Source: Neurospora crassa OR74A
Taxonomy: Eukaryota; Ascomycota; Sordariomycetes; Sordariales; Sordariaceae
Length of the DNA stretch: 64,000 nt
Reading direction: 5' to 3'
NCBI RefSeq assembly: GCF_000182925.2
Contig: NC_026505.1
Span: 4,898,001-4,962,000, forward strand
The notes beneath the pieces were generated by a model. It saw only the letters and a list, made by a program, of their open reading frames with translations. It was not told where the DNA came from and made no database searches. Shown here piece by piece: positions 11,274 to 25,055 of the stretch (the first letter of the stretch is position 1; each line of letters begins with the position of its first letter). The position numbers and the translations under genes are program-made.

Positions 11274-12504
11274 TCAACCTCCATGTTTCTTCGGCTTGAT
11301 AACCAGCAAAATAATCATACCCGCTATCAAAATCAACAACAGAAGTATAATCTTCCTCTTGGTTGTCTTCTTCTGGTACCCGGACGCAACCGTCAACTCC
11401 TTGGCCGCCTCCTTCACGTCCGTCGCCATCCGCTCCACGTTGTAATCGATCCGATCCAGCATCGTACCCTGGTCGATGACCATGGTCTGAAGATCCCGGA
11501 ACAGATCGGACAGGTCGATGATGCCCTGAGCGATTTCGTCGATTTCGCGCTCACGCTGAGAGATCGCCTGGTCGTTGCTGTGAAGCAGCTTCTGGTGCGT
11601 TGACGCTTGTAGGGTCGACTGGGAGAAGACCCGGTCGGCGTCGGATTCGAGAATGGAGGCGCTGTTGGAGCTGTTGCCGGGCGGGAGGCCGCTGGGGCCC
11701 AGGAAAGAAGAGGTGGCTGAGACTCGGTCGAGGGTTGGACTGGCAAGGCCGCTCATGCCTCTTAGCTCTGAACAGGGAGTGTGATGTCAGCATGACTGTT
11801 TAAAGTCAGAGTCGAGTGGTAAGGAAAGTAGGGGGGCTCACTCTTTAGATATGCGCTCTGCTTTTTTCGAAAATTGGCGCTGGCCTCCTGGACTCTCGTG
11901 GCCAGGTTGATTTGTATGTTCTTGGCCATGACCTCGTCGGCGCGACTCATCTGGCCATTGTGTTTGCCCTCGCGCACCATCTGCTCGATGCGCTGGATGA
12001 CGCGGTGGCAGTCGTGGAACCCCTTGGTGATGGACTGCGTAAGCTGCTCTATCTCACGTTCCTGGTCCCTCTTAGCCTCGTCGTCGTCAAACCCCGGCAG
12101 TACGTGCTTCTGATGCAACCGCTCCAGCTTCTGGCTCTTGCGGGCGATGTCGGCCAGCAGCTCCGCCACTTCGTCCGACGAATCCGCCCACCGAGGCGGA
12201 AGCAGGTCCATCTCGATCACCGCATCGCCGTCGTCGACATCGTAGGCCCCCGCGGATAAGAGGCCGCGCCGGTCATCGTCGGCAGAGAAGAGGACCCCCG
12301 TGCTGCTGCCAGCCCCGCCGGAAGTCCCGCCGAAGCGGTCGCCTGGGTTCTGAGGGGCATATCGGTTGCGCTGGGTCGGGTGGTGGGCGTAGGACTGCCG
12401 GTACGAGATATAGCTGTGATAGTCACATGGATGTTAACGAACGACTCTCATCTCCGGGGGGTTCAAGAGAGTTCCCCGTACAGATTAGTGCGGTCGCGCC
12501 ACAT
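11274..12504 (-). CDS. TLG2: Qa-SNARE Tlg2 (syntaxin-16 family)
   Basis: Three exons on the minus strand: 12504-12482, 12413-11842 and 11767-11274 (362 residues). Exon 1 gives only MWRDRTNL plus two bases; splicing completes MWRDRTNLYISYRQSYAHH, the conserved start of fungal Tlg2. The Habc-like helical region follows. Exon 3 joins at AYLKKLRG. The SNARE motif runs about 260-322 with the zero-layer glutamine at 298 (VIDQGTMLDRIDYNVE). A C-terminal anchor of about 18 hydrophobic residues (338-355) is followed by KPKKHGG. The family mediates fusion of endosome-derived vesicles with the trans-Golgi network, controlled by Vps45. Intron 1 uses a GTACGG donor. It is divergent from calmodulin. Confidence 0.93.
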
Positions 12505-13440
12505 GGCGGACGCCGGAAGGGCGAAAGGCTCCCTTCACCTCGGTTGCACGCCGAAGGCTAGTCGTCGTCTCGGTCAGAGGTGAGAGTCAATTGATGGTAG
12601 TTAGTGGTAATGGCGGTCCAGAGGCGGATTGGAATGGGTATGGCATCACATCGCATCGCATGGACACGGCTGTGTATGTGGTCGAGGTTGAGTTGCCAAT
12701 GTCTCCGTCCCTGGTCGATCTTCCCGGGGGGAAATGTTTCTAGGCCTCTCTCTTTCACTACCTACCTACCTATGTAATAACAGCAACAGGGCCAGTAGCA
12801 CTGGGCAGCTGCTACCACTGACAATGACGCTGACGCGGCGGTTCAGAAACACAATGCTGGCCAGTTCCAGGGATGGGGGGCATGAATAACATGGGATGCA
12901 TGTCACCTGTCAGGCACTTGGGGCCCGCCAATAAGGGGTAGCCTTTGTCAGTGTCTCAAAGAGTCGGTCAGCTGGCAGCCTGGGGGACGGGAGCTTTCAG
13001 CCTGTTAACAGTCTGGCCCGTCTGTCCTGGGCTGGGGCTGACGACCTACACCTCCAGTGGTGATGTATCCCATGCAGAGGTTCCAGGTAGGTTGCAGCAC
13101 CTGCGAGACGCCGGGATGGGCTCCAGGGCATCTTTAGTTTTAGTCTCATTTTAGCGAGTGTGTTACAGTTAGGTAGGGAGGGACCCCGCCCCGCCTCCCT
13201 CCACTCCATGCTTCGCAATCGGCGGCCCAGCTGCTCATTTAAGGAACGTCGAACTAGGAGAACGGGGACTTGGACCTACCTGGTAGGTAGCCAACGGGTC
13301 TCGTTCGTTTCTACTGGGGGACCTCCATATCTACCACTTCCAAACCAGAACACCTTCGAAATCCTCCTTCGAACACATCCAACTATCTCACACGCTCGCT
13401 CTCCCCAGACCCTCTATCCACCCCTTAATACTATATCAAG
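12505..13440. other. Divergent promoter region TLG2 / calmodulin
   Basis: No gene seen. It contains several TACCTACC/TAGGTAGG motifs (about 12759-12775, 13086-13093, 13172-13180, 13274-13290) and a pyrimidine/CA-rich leader directly before the calmodulin start. Confidence 0.6.
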
Positions 13441-14459
<1,019 letters not shown>

Positions 14460-16372
14460 ACGGCTTTCTCCTATATTCCAACTCTACACGAAGACAGGTT
14501 TTAGCGTTCTCTTTGAATACCACTATTAGTTGATATGCCTCCATTCGGATGTGAAGGGATCGCTTTGTTTCCCACGCTTGGTATGTTATGCAAGGATCAC
14601 CTGTGTTCTCGTGGTTGCGCGTTATGCTGGACTGTTACCTCTCCTCCTGCCTCAAACCACCGAGTTCGGGAAGCAATGGGGTGAAGTTGACATGGATTGA
14701 CGCTAGCACCTCAAGTTTCTCTCCGTTTGACTTTGTGTCCGTGGCGGTTCGTCTCCAAAGCAGTTATCAATCAAATCTTACTCCGCCTTTGCTAGTGAGG
14801 AGCCATTACCCACGGTGTTGTCTCCCAAGTGGAAGCTGTACCACATGAGCAAAGGAGCACTTCCGTCCGGAGGTTCAGATGAAACCCTACTGTTTGCTAC
14901 ATAAACTTTTCAAATGCACAGCTGCTGAGTTCACGTCATCAGGGACCACCAGCAAGACCGGAGACCTGTCAACGAGTGGGGATGACCTGCAGGATGATTG
15001 TGGCAGTGTTGCCTAGCGACATCAACCATCAAGCCCAGGCCGAATATGTGGATATCATCAGCCCTATAGGGATTTCCATATCGTACACATCCGTACGGCA
15101 CAGCATCTAGAAAATCAACTCATCTCCCGATCACCGTTGATGTATGGAGGATCAGGTCATTGTCGGTCAGTGATGGCTGTAGGTTGCGCTGAGGCTGTTT
15201 GCTGCTTGTGATGCCCTCGTCAATTTCATCAGTATTGTGACCATAGATGAACCGCATGTTCCCCAAAACTGAAGCTCGATGATACAGTATTCGCACAGTC
15301 AATTGTCATATGGCCGAGCTTGTCAGTTGACAAACGCTCATTGCTGTCTTGTTGAAAAGCAAATAGTTAAGCATTGCTGTCGCCCTCATGCTCGATGTGT
15401 TCAGGACTGGTCCAGTACAGAATCAGCACTGACGGTGATGATGAGTAGCCTATTAACTTTTCTTCAGGACTTGAACAAGCTTTACATGTGTTTAGCCTTC
15501 CTTCTTCAACAAATCGCCGGCGTCTCATGCAAATCTTGACGGAACTCATGCTCTTATTCATCTTTCATCCTCACAGATCTAAGCGGTGACAAGATAAGGC
15601 CGCCCTACGTAGGTATCAAGAAGAGCAATGTCTGATGCTGTGGCTGGTCTCGGACAGGACATTCATCATTTTGACCCTAACCCTGATTACCCCTTTTCCG
15701 GCGAGGCCGTCAGGGTGCCTGACAAGACGGTCTAGGCCCCACCTTCCCGCCGTACCGAGTCGTTGCATCGCAGCTGAGGAACAGCACCGTGACCTGTCCA
15801 GGGTCCCTGAGGTCCATGCTTTTCAGAGAGTTTGGCGCCTGCCGTCGCGTCGTTGCCGGGAAGCTTTGCAGCAGAGAGGTGCCTGCCTGAGGCCACGAGT
15901 CCCAGTACTGTAGTACCTACCTCTAGTGTACCTACCTAGGTATCTACTGCTGCCGTGGTGCTGACCGTCACCGTCTGCCTGGGGCTGGGAGCGGGCTGGG
16001 AGAGGTCAAGTCAAGGTGGGGGGTGGACACACACGGTCAAGAGGAGCTCCAATAAGCGCATTCCATGGCCACATCGCACGCCCGCCCATTGTGTGCTGGG
16101 CTTCCACTTGTCGTGTTTCGGCCGGGTTCCCAAAAAGATGATCCTCTCTCATGAATGTCTACGTACCGCTGCTTTACCGTATCGTAACTTTGTCCATTGC
16201 GTGCCTCTACTTTCTTCGGATACCCCTTGCTTGAAATTCCAAAGAACCGCCATCCGCTCTCCGTTCCGCAGCTCCCCCGCCATCTCGAGAGCTCAAGCAT
16301 CCGCTACCACTTCCTCTCTGGTCCAGATCCCCTAGACAGGCCCCCTTGCGGGCCCCTAATGATTGCATCGCC
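14460..16372. other. 1.9 kb intergenic region calmodulin / AP-1 gamma
   Basis: No gene recognised. A dense block of TACCTACC/CCTAGGTA motifs sits at about 15911-15945, and one TACGTAGGTA near 15606. The open frames seen (all under 130 codons) have no known family. Confidence 0.6.
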
Positions 16373-19184
16373 ATGAGTTCCCGTAAGTGAGCCACCGGCA
16401 TCGCCATGGTCCCAAGCCTCGAGCGACCAGGACGAGGCCAAAACTGACGCTTGTAATCGGCAAACAGTCAAGCAGTTTATTCGCAATGTCCGAGCCGCAA
16501 AGACCATCGCCGACGAGAGAGCCGTAATCCAGAAAGAGAGCGCCGCCATAAGGGCCAGCTTCAGGGAGGAGAGCCACGATCACAGCGTCAGGTGCATCTG
16601 AGCTGCCAATACCCAAGCTTCCCCGGGATCTCGGTTTGCTGATCAACTGTGTCATTGCAGGCGCAACAATGTGGCCAAGCTATTATACCTCTTCACCCTC
16701 GGTGAGCGCACTCACTTCGGTCAGATCGAGTGTTTGAAGCTCCTGGCCTCTCCGCGCTTCGCCGACAAGCGTCTGGGCCATCTCGCGACAAGTTTGCTGC
16801 TCGACGAAAACCAGGAAGTGCTTACTCTGGTTACCAACTCATTGCAAAAGTATGGTGCCCAGGAAGACGATTATGGGTGCGCAACGTGATGCTGACGCTC
16901 GGCTCGACAGTGATCTTAACCATTCGAATCAGTATGTGGTGGGCCTCGCCCTCTGCACCCTCGGAAACATCGCATCGGTCGAGATGTCTAGAGACCTGTT
17001 TCCCCAAATCGAAACACTTATATCGACGACAAACCCATACATCCGGCGCAAGGCAGCTCTGTGTGCGATGCGCATATGCAAAAAGGTCCCGGATCTCCAA
17101 GAACACTTTGTCGAGAAGGCGGCGCAATTACTATCGGATCGCAACCATGGCGTGTTGCTTTGCGGCTTGACATTGGTGACCAGCCTTTGTGAAGCTGACG
17201 AGGCCGAGGGTGGGGAAGAGGGCATCATTGAGAAGTTCAGGCAGTTCGTGCCGGTACTCGTGAGGACTCTCAAAGGACTGGCTTCTTCCGGTTATGCGCC
17301 GGAGCACGACGTTACGGGCATCACCGACCCGTTCTTGCAGGTCAAGATTTTGCGCCTTCTCCGAGTCCTGGCCCGCGGCGATGCTCAGACTACGGAGCAG
17401 ATCAACGATATCCTCGCTCAGGTTGCGACCAACACCGACGCTACTAAGAACGTTGGCAACTCGATCCTTTACGAGGCCGTACTGACGATTCTCGATATCG
17501 AGGCCGATGCCGGCTTGCGCGTGCTGGGAGTCAACATCCTCGGCAAGTTCTTGGCTAACAAGGACAACAATATCCGTTATGTTGCGCTAAACACGCTGGT
17601 CAAGGTGGTGGCCATCGACACCAACGCTGTACAAAGACACCGGAACACCATTTTGGAGTGCCTTAGGGACCCCGACATCAGTATCAGGAGGAGAGCTCTT
17701 GATCTGAGTTTCACCCTAATCAACGAGAGCAACGTCCGCGTCCTTATCCGAGAATTGTTGGCTTTCCTGGAAGTGGCGGATAATGAGTTTAAGCCTAATA
17801 TGACTAGCCAGATCGGTATCGCCGCTGATAGGTACGCCCCGAACAAGAGGTGGCATGTCGATACGATGCTCCGTGTCTTGACGTTGGCCGGTAACTACGT
17901 CAAGGAGCCCATCCTGTCCTCGTTCATTCGCCTTATCGCTACGACTCCCGAGCTACAAACGTACGCCGTGCAAAAGCTTTACACCAACTTGAAGAAGGAT
18001 ATCACCCAAGAAAGTCTGACGCAGGCCGGCGCGTGGTGCATCGGTGAATATGGCGACGCTCTTCTCAGGGGTGGTCAGTATGAGGAGGAGGAGCTCGTAC
18101 AGGAGGTCAAGGAGCATGAACTTATCGACTTGTTCACAACCATCTTGAACAGCAACTACGCTACCCAAGTCACCACCGAGTACATCATCACGGCACTCAT
18201 CAAGCTCACCACTAGGCTGCAAGACGCAACCCAAATCGAGAGAGTTCGCCGTCTGCTTCAGTACCACCAGACAAGTCTGGATGTCGAAGTTCAACAGCGT
18301 GCGGTGGAATACGGCAACCTGTTTTCTTTTGATCAGATCCGTCGTGGTGTGCTTGAGAAGATGCCTCCTCCTCAAATCAAGGAGTCCTCCCGAGTACTTG
18401 GTGAAGCTGCCAAGAAGACCACCAAGGCGGCGGGCAAGAAGACTAACAAGGCTGCCAAGCCCAAGGAAGAGGATCTCTTATTCGACCTCATGGGAGACAC
18501 CAATCTCCCGTCTCCTTCTGTTCCCAACGGCGGGACGAACAATGCCGACCTCCTTGCCGATATTCTCGGCGGCACCACTTCGCCTCCGACCTCGGCCTCG
18601 CCGGCTCCCGCACAGTCAAACGTTGCCTCGATCATGGATCTCTTTTCGCAGGGACCTACCTCCACTCCGTCTCCCGCACCTGCACCAGCGGCTGCTCCAT
18701 CAGCAGTCCTTGATCTCTTCAACACCACTCCGGCCGCCGCTTCGGCTCCGGCTCCTCAAGCGGCGCCCAAGCCCGCTGCTGCGGCCGGCCATGCTTGCTA
18801 CGACAACAACGGACTGAACGTCACCATCCAAATACAGCGAAATGCCGAAGGCATGATCCAGGCTACGGCTCGCTTCCGCAACTCGTTCCCTGGCGGTCCG
18901 CTTTCGGCTGTCGGGTTGCAGGCGGCGGTGCCCAAATCTCAGAAGCTACAGCTGCTCAATATTTCGTCGACGGATATTGCGCCGGGGGCGGAGGCGACGC
19001 AAATGATGAGAGTCGCGGGTTGCACTGGGGTAGGTTCAATTCAGTTTATGTCCTTTTTCCATATTTAGATAAAGTTGCTAACAAGTTTTGTGCACAGGCT
19101 TTGCGTCTACGTCTCAAGATAGGATATACACACCCTACGGCGGGACAGGTATTGGATCTGGTCAACTGGACGGAGCCCTCTTGA
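16373..19184 (+). CDS. APL4: AP-1 clathrin adaptor, gamma large subunit
   Basis: Five exons: 16373-16382, 16468-16591, 16661-16849, 16911-19029 and 19098-19184 (842 residues, normal for gamma-adaptin). Exon 1 is 10 nt. The spliced start [27 protein letters not shown] and [21 protein letters not shown] are diagnostic. Further on [23 protein letters not shown] is typical of the adaptin trunk (helical repeats to about 590). A hinge (about 605-734) is rich in Ala/Pro/Ser and carries acidic-dileucine-like and clathrin-box-like pieces (IMDLF, VLDLF). The gamma-ear domain covers about 735-842 and its final strands come from exon 5 ([11 protein letters not shown]...WTEPS). AP-1 sorts cargo between the trans-Golgi network and endosomes and would act with the clathrin light chain encoded at the left edge. 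Confidence 0.95.
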
Positions 19185-19964
19185 ATGGACGATGGGGAAG
19201 GATGAGTTATGGAGGGGGCAGCAAGGGTGAGAGGGGAGAGAGAAGAAAGAGTGATCGTAATGTTAACGTATTAGCTATTGAATGGTCAAGTCACATACCC
19301 TTTGATTACAGGGTAGACCACAGAGTACCGACAAGAAACAGGACAAGGTATAGAGAGGAAACCAAAACGAAGCAGCCGATTTATTGCCAAGGCGTACATC
19401 GTTACTAAGTCTACTATTCTTTTGCAGACTGTTTGCCGAGGGCTCAAGCATGCGTATTTCAAGTTACTATCTATCCCCTTCTCTTCACCCAAAAGGCTGT
19501 GAATCTCCATAGTAAGCACTCGGTCATTGCGCTTATCACTTTAGCACCAACCCTCTGTTGACATTTGGTTTTATTTGTTCATCTCCCACTACTCAAGTCC
19601 AGCAATCTCTCACCCTTTCCTCTTCCGACCATGGTTGATGATCAGGCAGTCAGCCCGGTATTACTAACAAGAGTTTTATATCCATAGCTCGTGCTATCCA
19701 TCTGTCATTTATCCAACACAATGTGCCTGTTTGGCGCCGCCATTAACGCCCTCTTTGTGGTGTAGGTAGGTATAAATATGCAAGTGATTGCACATGAAAA
19801 ATTGTTGAGAAACAAAGACAAAGGAGAGAAAAGAAACAAAAAGAAGAAGAAGAAGAAGATGCCTCCTCCATAAAATACATGGTATCTTTTTTTTTGGTGC
19901 TTGTTTTTGGTTTGATTTTCCACATCCGATATTCAGTCACTGAGTGACATCCCAGAAGAGTTTT
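19185..19964. other. Convergent 3' region, AP-1 gamma / DUF3455 gene
   Basis: 3' flanks of two convergent genes. It contains an AAG/GAA run near 19836-19859 and one TAGGTAGGTA motif near 19763. Nothing else recognised. Confidence 0.6.
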
Positions 19965-20968
19965 TTAGTTGCCATAAAACCAGTACCTATTTTTCCAACA
20001 ATGTTAGCCACCATCCCGTCCCGTCTTTGTTTACAAAGTTTTCATGAGGTAGTTTTGAAGGGATAGATAAAAAAAAAAGACTTACTGAGCAGCATACTGC
20101 ACCTCGAAATGCTCCGGCATCCCCTGACACGTCTCGGGCGCGCTTCCTCCCGCCGTCTCTACCCTATACACCTCCTGCAGTCCGCCCGTCGCTCCCGGGC
20201 GTGTAACCAACTTCAACCAAGCAACCGCCTTTTCCCCTTGCTGGCCCCTCGGCGCCGCTTCTGGGGCAGGCGTACTGCTGTTCTTGGCACACGGCGCCTC
20301 ACCAATCTTCCACTGCGAGGCATCCATGTTGAAAAAGGGCGTGGATGCGTTGGTGAAGTAGTGAGCGCCTGAGACGGCCATGCCGGAGGTGGGCGCGAGG
20401 GTCTGTTTGAGAAAAGAAGGAGGGAAAGGGAGGGCGGAAGCGACGGAGGAAGCGATGGAGGCGAGGTCGGAGAGGTTGAAGTTCAGGGAGACAGTGGACA
20501 ACATGGCGCCGATGTCGGGGTAGGCGGAGACGATGCAGGAGGCGTTGAAAAGAGAGGCGACGGCGCCATTGGCGACGGGAGCCGCGGTGGGGGTGGAAGG
20601 GTCGCAGGTGTAGTTTTGGGTGCCACGGCCGAGGGCGACGTGGCGGAGGGTTAGGCCGAAGGAAGGAGGTGGAAGGGGAGAGGGAGCTGGAGAGAGGGTG
20701 AGATTTTTGTTAGTATGAGCTCAGGTAGGTGAATGAGAGGGGATGGGCTGAGAGGCTTACCTTGGGGCATGACCACCTTGGAGAGATCACATGTTGGTAC
20801 GGCGCTCTCGAACTTGCTTTGTTGGATCTTGACCGCGAGGAGGTTGAAGTACTCTGATATTTTCTTGAGGGAGTCGGCGGGAGCTGAGTGGGCGTTGATC
20901 TCAGGGAGTAGTGGGGCGGCCATAATGGAGGAGACGCTGAGCGCCGAGAGGAATAGTGAGGCACGCAT
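19965..20968 (-). CDS. Secreted DUF3455 protein (with a short third exon)
   Basis: Exons 20968-20761, 20686-20086 and 19986-19965 give 276 residues. The first ~18 residues (MRASLFLSALSVSSIMAA) are a signal peptide. The exon 1/2 joint reads VVMPQ|APSPLPPPSFGLTLRHVALGRGTQNYTC, and the GTQNYTC block marks DUF3455, sometimes mislabelled malate dehydrogenase in fungal annotation. The function is unknown; members are secreted or cell-surface proteins. Without splicing the frame ends ...FEVQYAAQ-stop, but that stop lies inside a perfect donor (GTAAGT at 20085). A GCTAAC branch (about 20005) and a TAG acceptor at 19987 then add YWFYGN-stop, the aromatic C-terminus I expect for this family. Several NxS/T sites fit a glycoprotein. 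Confidence 0.82.
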
Positions 20969-23900
20969 TGTGATGTTGTGTTTGTTGTTGTGTAGTGTGA
21001 TTGAGAAAGATGATCAAGTAAGTTGTTGCTTTTTGTCGTTGTCCAATAATGAAAGCCGCCTTCCTAAAGAAAACTAATAACCACCAGTGGTTCTTTTTGT
21101 TGCCGAGACTGGGTATCGTGATGATGATGATGATGATGAATAGGAAATCGTCGAAACCCGTTAAGAGACGAACAGAACCCAGGAAACCCGTGATATAAGA
21201 AAACCCAAAAAGAAAACAACTGAAAGACGACCCTCAAAGAAATAATCCAACCAGTGAATATGCTAGTGAGATCAAATAGGAGGTCGGTAGAAGAAGGAGG
21301 AGGACGAGGAGGAGGCTCCAGATGGCAGATATATGAGAATCGGTCTGGAAGAAGAGTATGTCGATCTTGACCCTCCATCATCTGCCCAGGAGCGGCGGCT
21401 TTGGAGGGCTAAATAGATTAAGCAGTCCCATTCACACGTTTGACTGGACCAGAGAGACGCAACGCTCTTACGGGACGGCGGCACAGGGACACACGCTCAC
21501 CCATGTTTACACGCACTCACTCACACACTTCGCTTGGGGAGTACGTACTCAAAAAGTATGGTAGAGACCATGGAGGGTATGGTAGCGCTACGCGGTACTA
21601 CACTAGGTACTATCCCTGACGTTCAAGACATCCTGGATGACCGTGGATGCCCCTGGTGAGGACACTTGAGAGGGAACACTGCATGTTTAGTGGTTCGGTG
21701 GGCAGCCGCCGGTGCTCCCGTCGAAAAAGAAGAGCGTGGGTGGTGGTCTGGAGGACGAAAGACAAGAGACCGACCGTCAAGAGAAGACCGCAAGGCCCAA
21801 GTCCGTCCCCTGTCCCCGTGTCCCCCAGAATTGGAAGGTTAGAGGTTGATTGGATGAACCCACACGAGTCCCTGGCTGTCAGATCCCCGTCTGATCCACT
21901 GCAAGCGCCGGAACCGTGCGCTAGTAGGGGCTCGCTGTGTTAGCGTACCACTTTATTTTGTGGTCCCTTGTCTGTCCTCCCGTCGTCATCATCCATCCTC
22001 TCCTCACAAGTTCCATGCGCACCAGGTACACTAGGAGTCGGGTTGACAGTTGGACAGTCAAGATCCCCAGCCTTTCACAGTTGTTGTTATGTAGTGTAGT
22101 GTATTGTAATGTCTTTGCTTGGCAGGACGTCCGAAAAGATGTCGAATGGAACCGTCATCGATAGTTGATACTGAAGATATTTGGATCAAGAATCGCGCGA
22201 CAGACGGAAAGATGGGAAAACAGCATGTGAACGAACTGTCGAGTTGGGCAAGCACATCTCATCCACCATCACCACCATCCACCACGTCTACCATCGTTTC
22301 GACCGCGCAGAATCTGGAACGTCTGAGCGCTGAAGATCTTTCTCTGTTTATCGTTAGCACAGCATCCAGTGTTCCAACCATCGTATCCCGTCCACGGGCG
22401 TCATGGCATCGACGGGTCCGGGGATCGGCATTGTGGCAGCATGGCAGCATGGCCGTCCGGTGATTGATCGGCCGATAAGTGCCGGTTGCCTTTTTAGCAA
22501 TGAACAGTAGGTGGTGTATTCTGTCCGTGTCAGTTTCGTTAAGCTCGCTAAGACAGAGAAAAAACATCCAAGACGATACACCCATGAAGGGTTTTGAAGT
22601 GTGAGAGGATTTACCACCAGCTTTATCTGATTCATATCATGTCGGATGCGGGCAAAGGAGTCGGGGCCGTACCGATGGTCAGTAATATACTTGATTCGAC
22701 GAGTGTTTCTCTTGATCCTTACTGTTCCTTCCTTCCTCTCAGCCAACTTCATTCCTCTACCACACAAAACATGTTGCTACTATTCATCCGCAACAGTACA
22801 CGGTCTATCAGCCTTCCTTCACCTCCGCTGCCCCCCCTCCCACGAAAAAGAAAAGGAAAAAGAAAAATCAGGATCAAGAAACATGGAATGTCTCAAAGCC
22901 GATCTCCCGTCTGCAGGTCTTCCCCCTCGTCAGTCCTCCCACAGTAGTGTACACTAGACATGCCGGGTATTCGAGGACCCCTGTTTACTGGTGTCATTGG
23001 ACCACAGAGACCCATGTTTTGAGAGTGTGGGCTAATAGTGTAGTGTAGGATGGGCGGCTACATTTATATGGAAGTTCTGCAAGACACTAGTCCAAGTGGG
23101 ACGAATTAGTCCGACTTGCCATCGACCTGTCGTCGTGTAAGCCCAATGGACGACCGTCCGCACTGATTGATGTAACGTCAGATGAGAAGTCGCAATGCGG
23201 GCAAAAATAGATTTGCTTTGCTCCTTGCTTGGTTGCTTCTCCCAACCTTGTCTTTTTTTTTTCCTTCTTTCCGGGAACGGTACATGGTTCGTTGTATGCG
23301 GAAATAGGCGAAGTGATAGTTGGGCAAAATATTGGGATCTGGACCAATCTCTAGCGAATACCTATTCGGTTGTTTCCAATAGGGCAAAATAGGTTGTTCA
23401 TAGATGGGAGGTGGTATCGAAATCGAATACCTACATATCGAGGAAGGACGACGACCGACGAAAGAGGGGAAATTAGTCCAGCTTGTTCATGTCTTTATGA
23501 AGCTTGGAAGGAGAGCTGTCATTGGACACAGATCAGTGTCGCCATGATAAAACCAAGGTACGGATGCCGTGTTGCCCGTCGTTCGGCTGTGGTGGAAGGT
23601 TACTTGCGATATGTTATCTTGTTGAAGGAGAATATTGTCCAAATTGCCTACCGAAGCCATGTTCTTGCTAGGGCCAAAGTTGAAAGCGAGGAGGATTATT
23701 GAGTCTTGTTAATTACTGTTGAAGAGTAACTCCGGCTGGAAGAAACACCGGCTCATCGACAGCCAAAACAAGTTTAAACACCCACATCACCAAACCTCCC
23801 TTACATCTACACATTTTCACCAGCCTAACAACGCACATTTTAGAACACCTTGGCATCCATCTTCCCAAACAAAACCAAACTAGTAGCATATGCAGGTACT

Positions 23901-25055
23901 TGTAGAAAAACAAGAAGAAGAAGAAAAAAAAGTCATACTTACCATGACCACGAGGAAGATAGATTGTCCACCCCTACTTACCTTTACCGACTCCAACTTG
24001 CCATGCATATCAAGATCTCGCCTATGGGAAATCGCAAAGCATGGTCGTCATCTTGATTTTCCCCATTAGAAGTTCGGAAATAACGGTGCCACGGCAGGAC
24101 ACCTGCAATCATGGAGGGCGGCCGCGGTAGACGGCCGGCGTCTATTTTGTTCAATGGCCAACCAGATGGGGTTTGCGCTGTACCGTCATTGGGCGGACGC
24201 GTGTTGTGGTATGTACAGCGAGAGTGTACAGGTACAGTATGGTAGGTAGGTGCGTAGTGATGATTCCTAGATGGAATGGAAGTTGAGGAACAAATGAAAA
24301 TAGGTGGTTTCTCGGGACTGAGATAGTTGGCTTCGTTCCATGGATGGGTTGAGCGGGCGGGAGTGACGAGATCTTGTTCCTATGCAGTTGTCGTATCACG
24401 CGGGATGGCACTTTCTGCTTGTTTAATTGACTGATCACCGCTGCTTGGTCATGGAGATCTTCCAAAACTGAAGGTATTATACAATAGTACAAGTTATCTA
24501 TCCTAACGAGCTGACCACTCGACTCGCTTCGCAACCACCCTCTTGTTGAAGCCTTCGCTGGCAACCAAAACTCAACCCAATGAGGGAGCACTCTTCATGG
24601 ACCACAACGAAGCCACCACATGGATCCGAAGGAAGCCCTCACCAACCAGGCATGTCAGGCTCACTTCTTCGGCCTAGTATTACCGCAGGCGCTCACGGCA
24701 TGGTAGCCCAGATCTTGGCCTTCCCGTAGGACCCTCCAAGACCTCCTTCTTCATCTTGTCACATCCGAATTCCGACCACCTTCCATGGCACTACCGCTCC
24801 AGTCATCCATTTTGTTCCTACATGATGTACTTGCATGATATTGATATGGTTGTTTCGAAACGAGACCAGCATGTGAGCGCAATCTCTTTTATCGATCCAA
24901 GAAAGAAAGCTAAGGCGCAACGCCGAATTATCCGTTCCAGGCGCCCACTGGTACGTCGCAATCATGTTTACCGCTTCAATATGCAGTTACTCAACGTCAT
25001 CCCATCATTCTTCCTTCCGCCAATTTTTCTCGGGCGGATGGTGTTTCGATCGGCC
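20969..25055. other. 4.1 kb gene-poor region
   Basis: Upstream region of the DUF3455 gene and 3' side of the CASP gene. It has an (ATG)n run at 21118-21138, CA/TC-rich tracts near 21480-21530 and 22250-22280, and purine runs near 22840-22890. I see no protein family in any frame; the longest (about 145 codons, 24151-24591 minus, and 24756-25193 plus) lack recognisable domains, and the first lacks an ATG start. Base composition does not look strongly AT-skewed, so no RIP-decayed element is evident. Confidence 0.5.
21118..21138. repeat. (ATG)n microsatellite
   Basis: Perfect short GAT/ATG repeat upstream of the DUF3455 gene; noncoding. Confidence 0.8.

Noticed and set aside
24151-24591. 146-codon minus-strand frame in the gene-poor region
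   Set aside because: No ATG start, no recognisable domain and no supporting splice sites.
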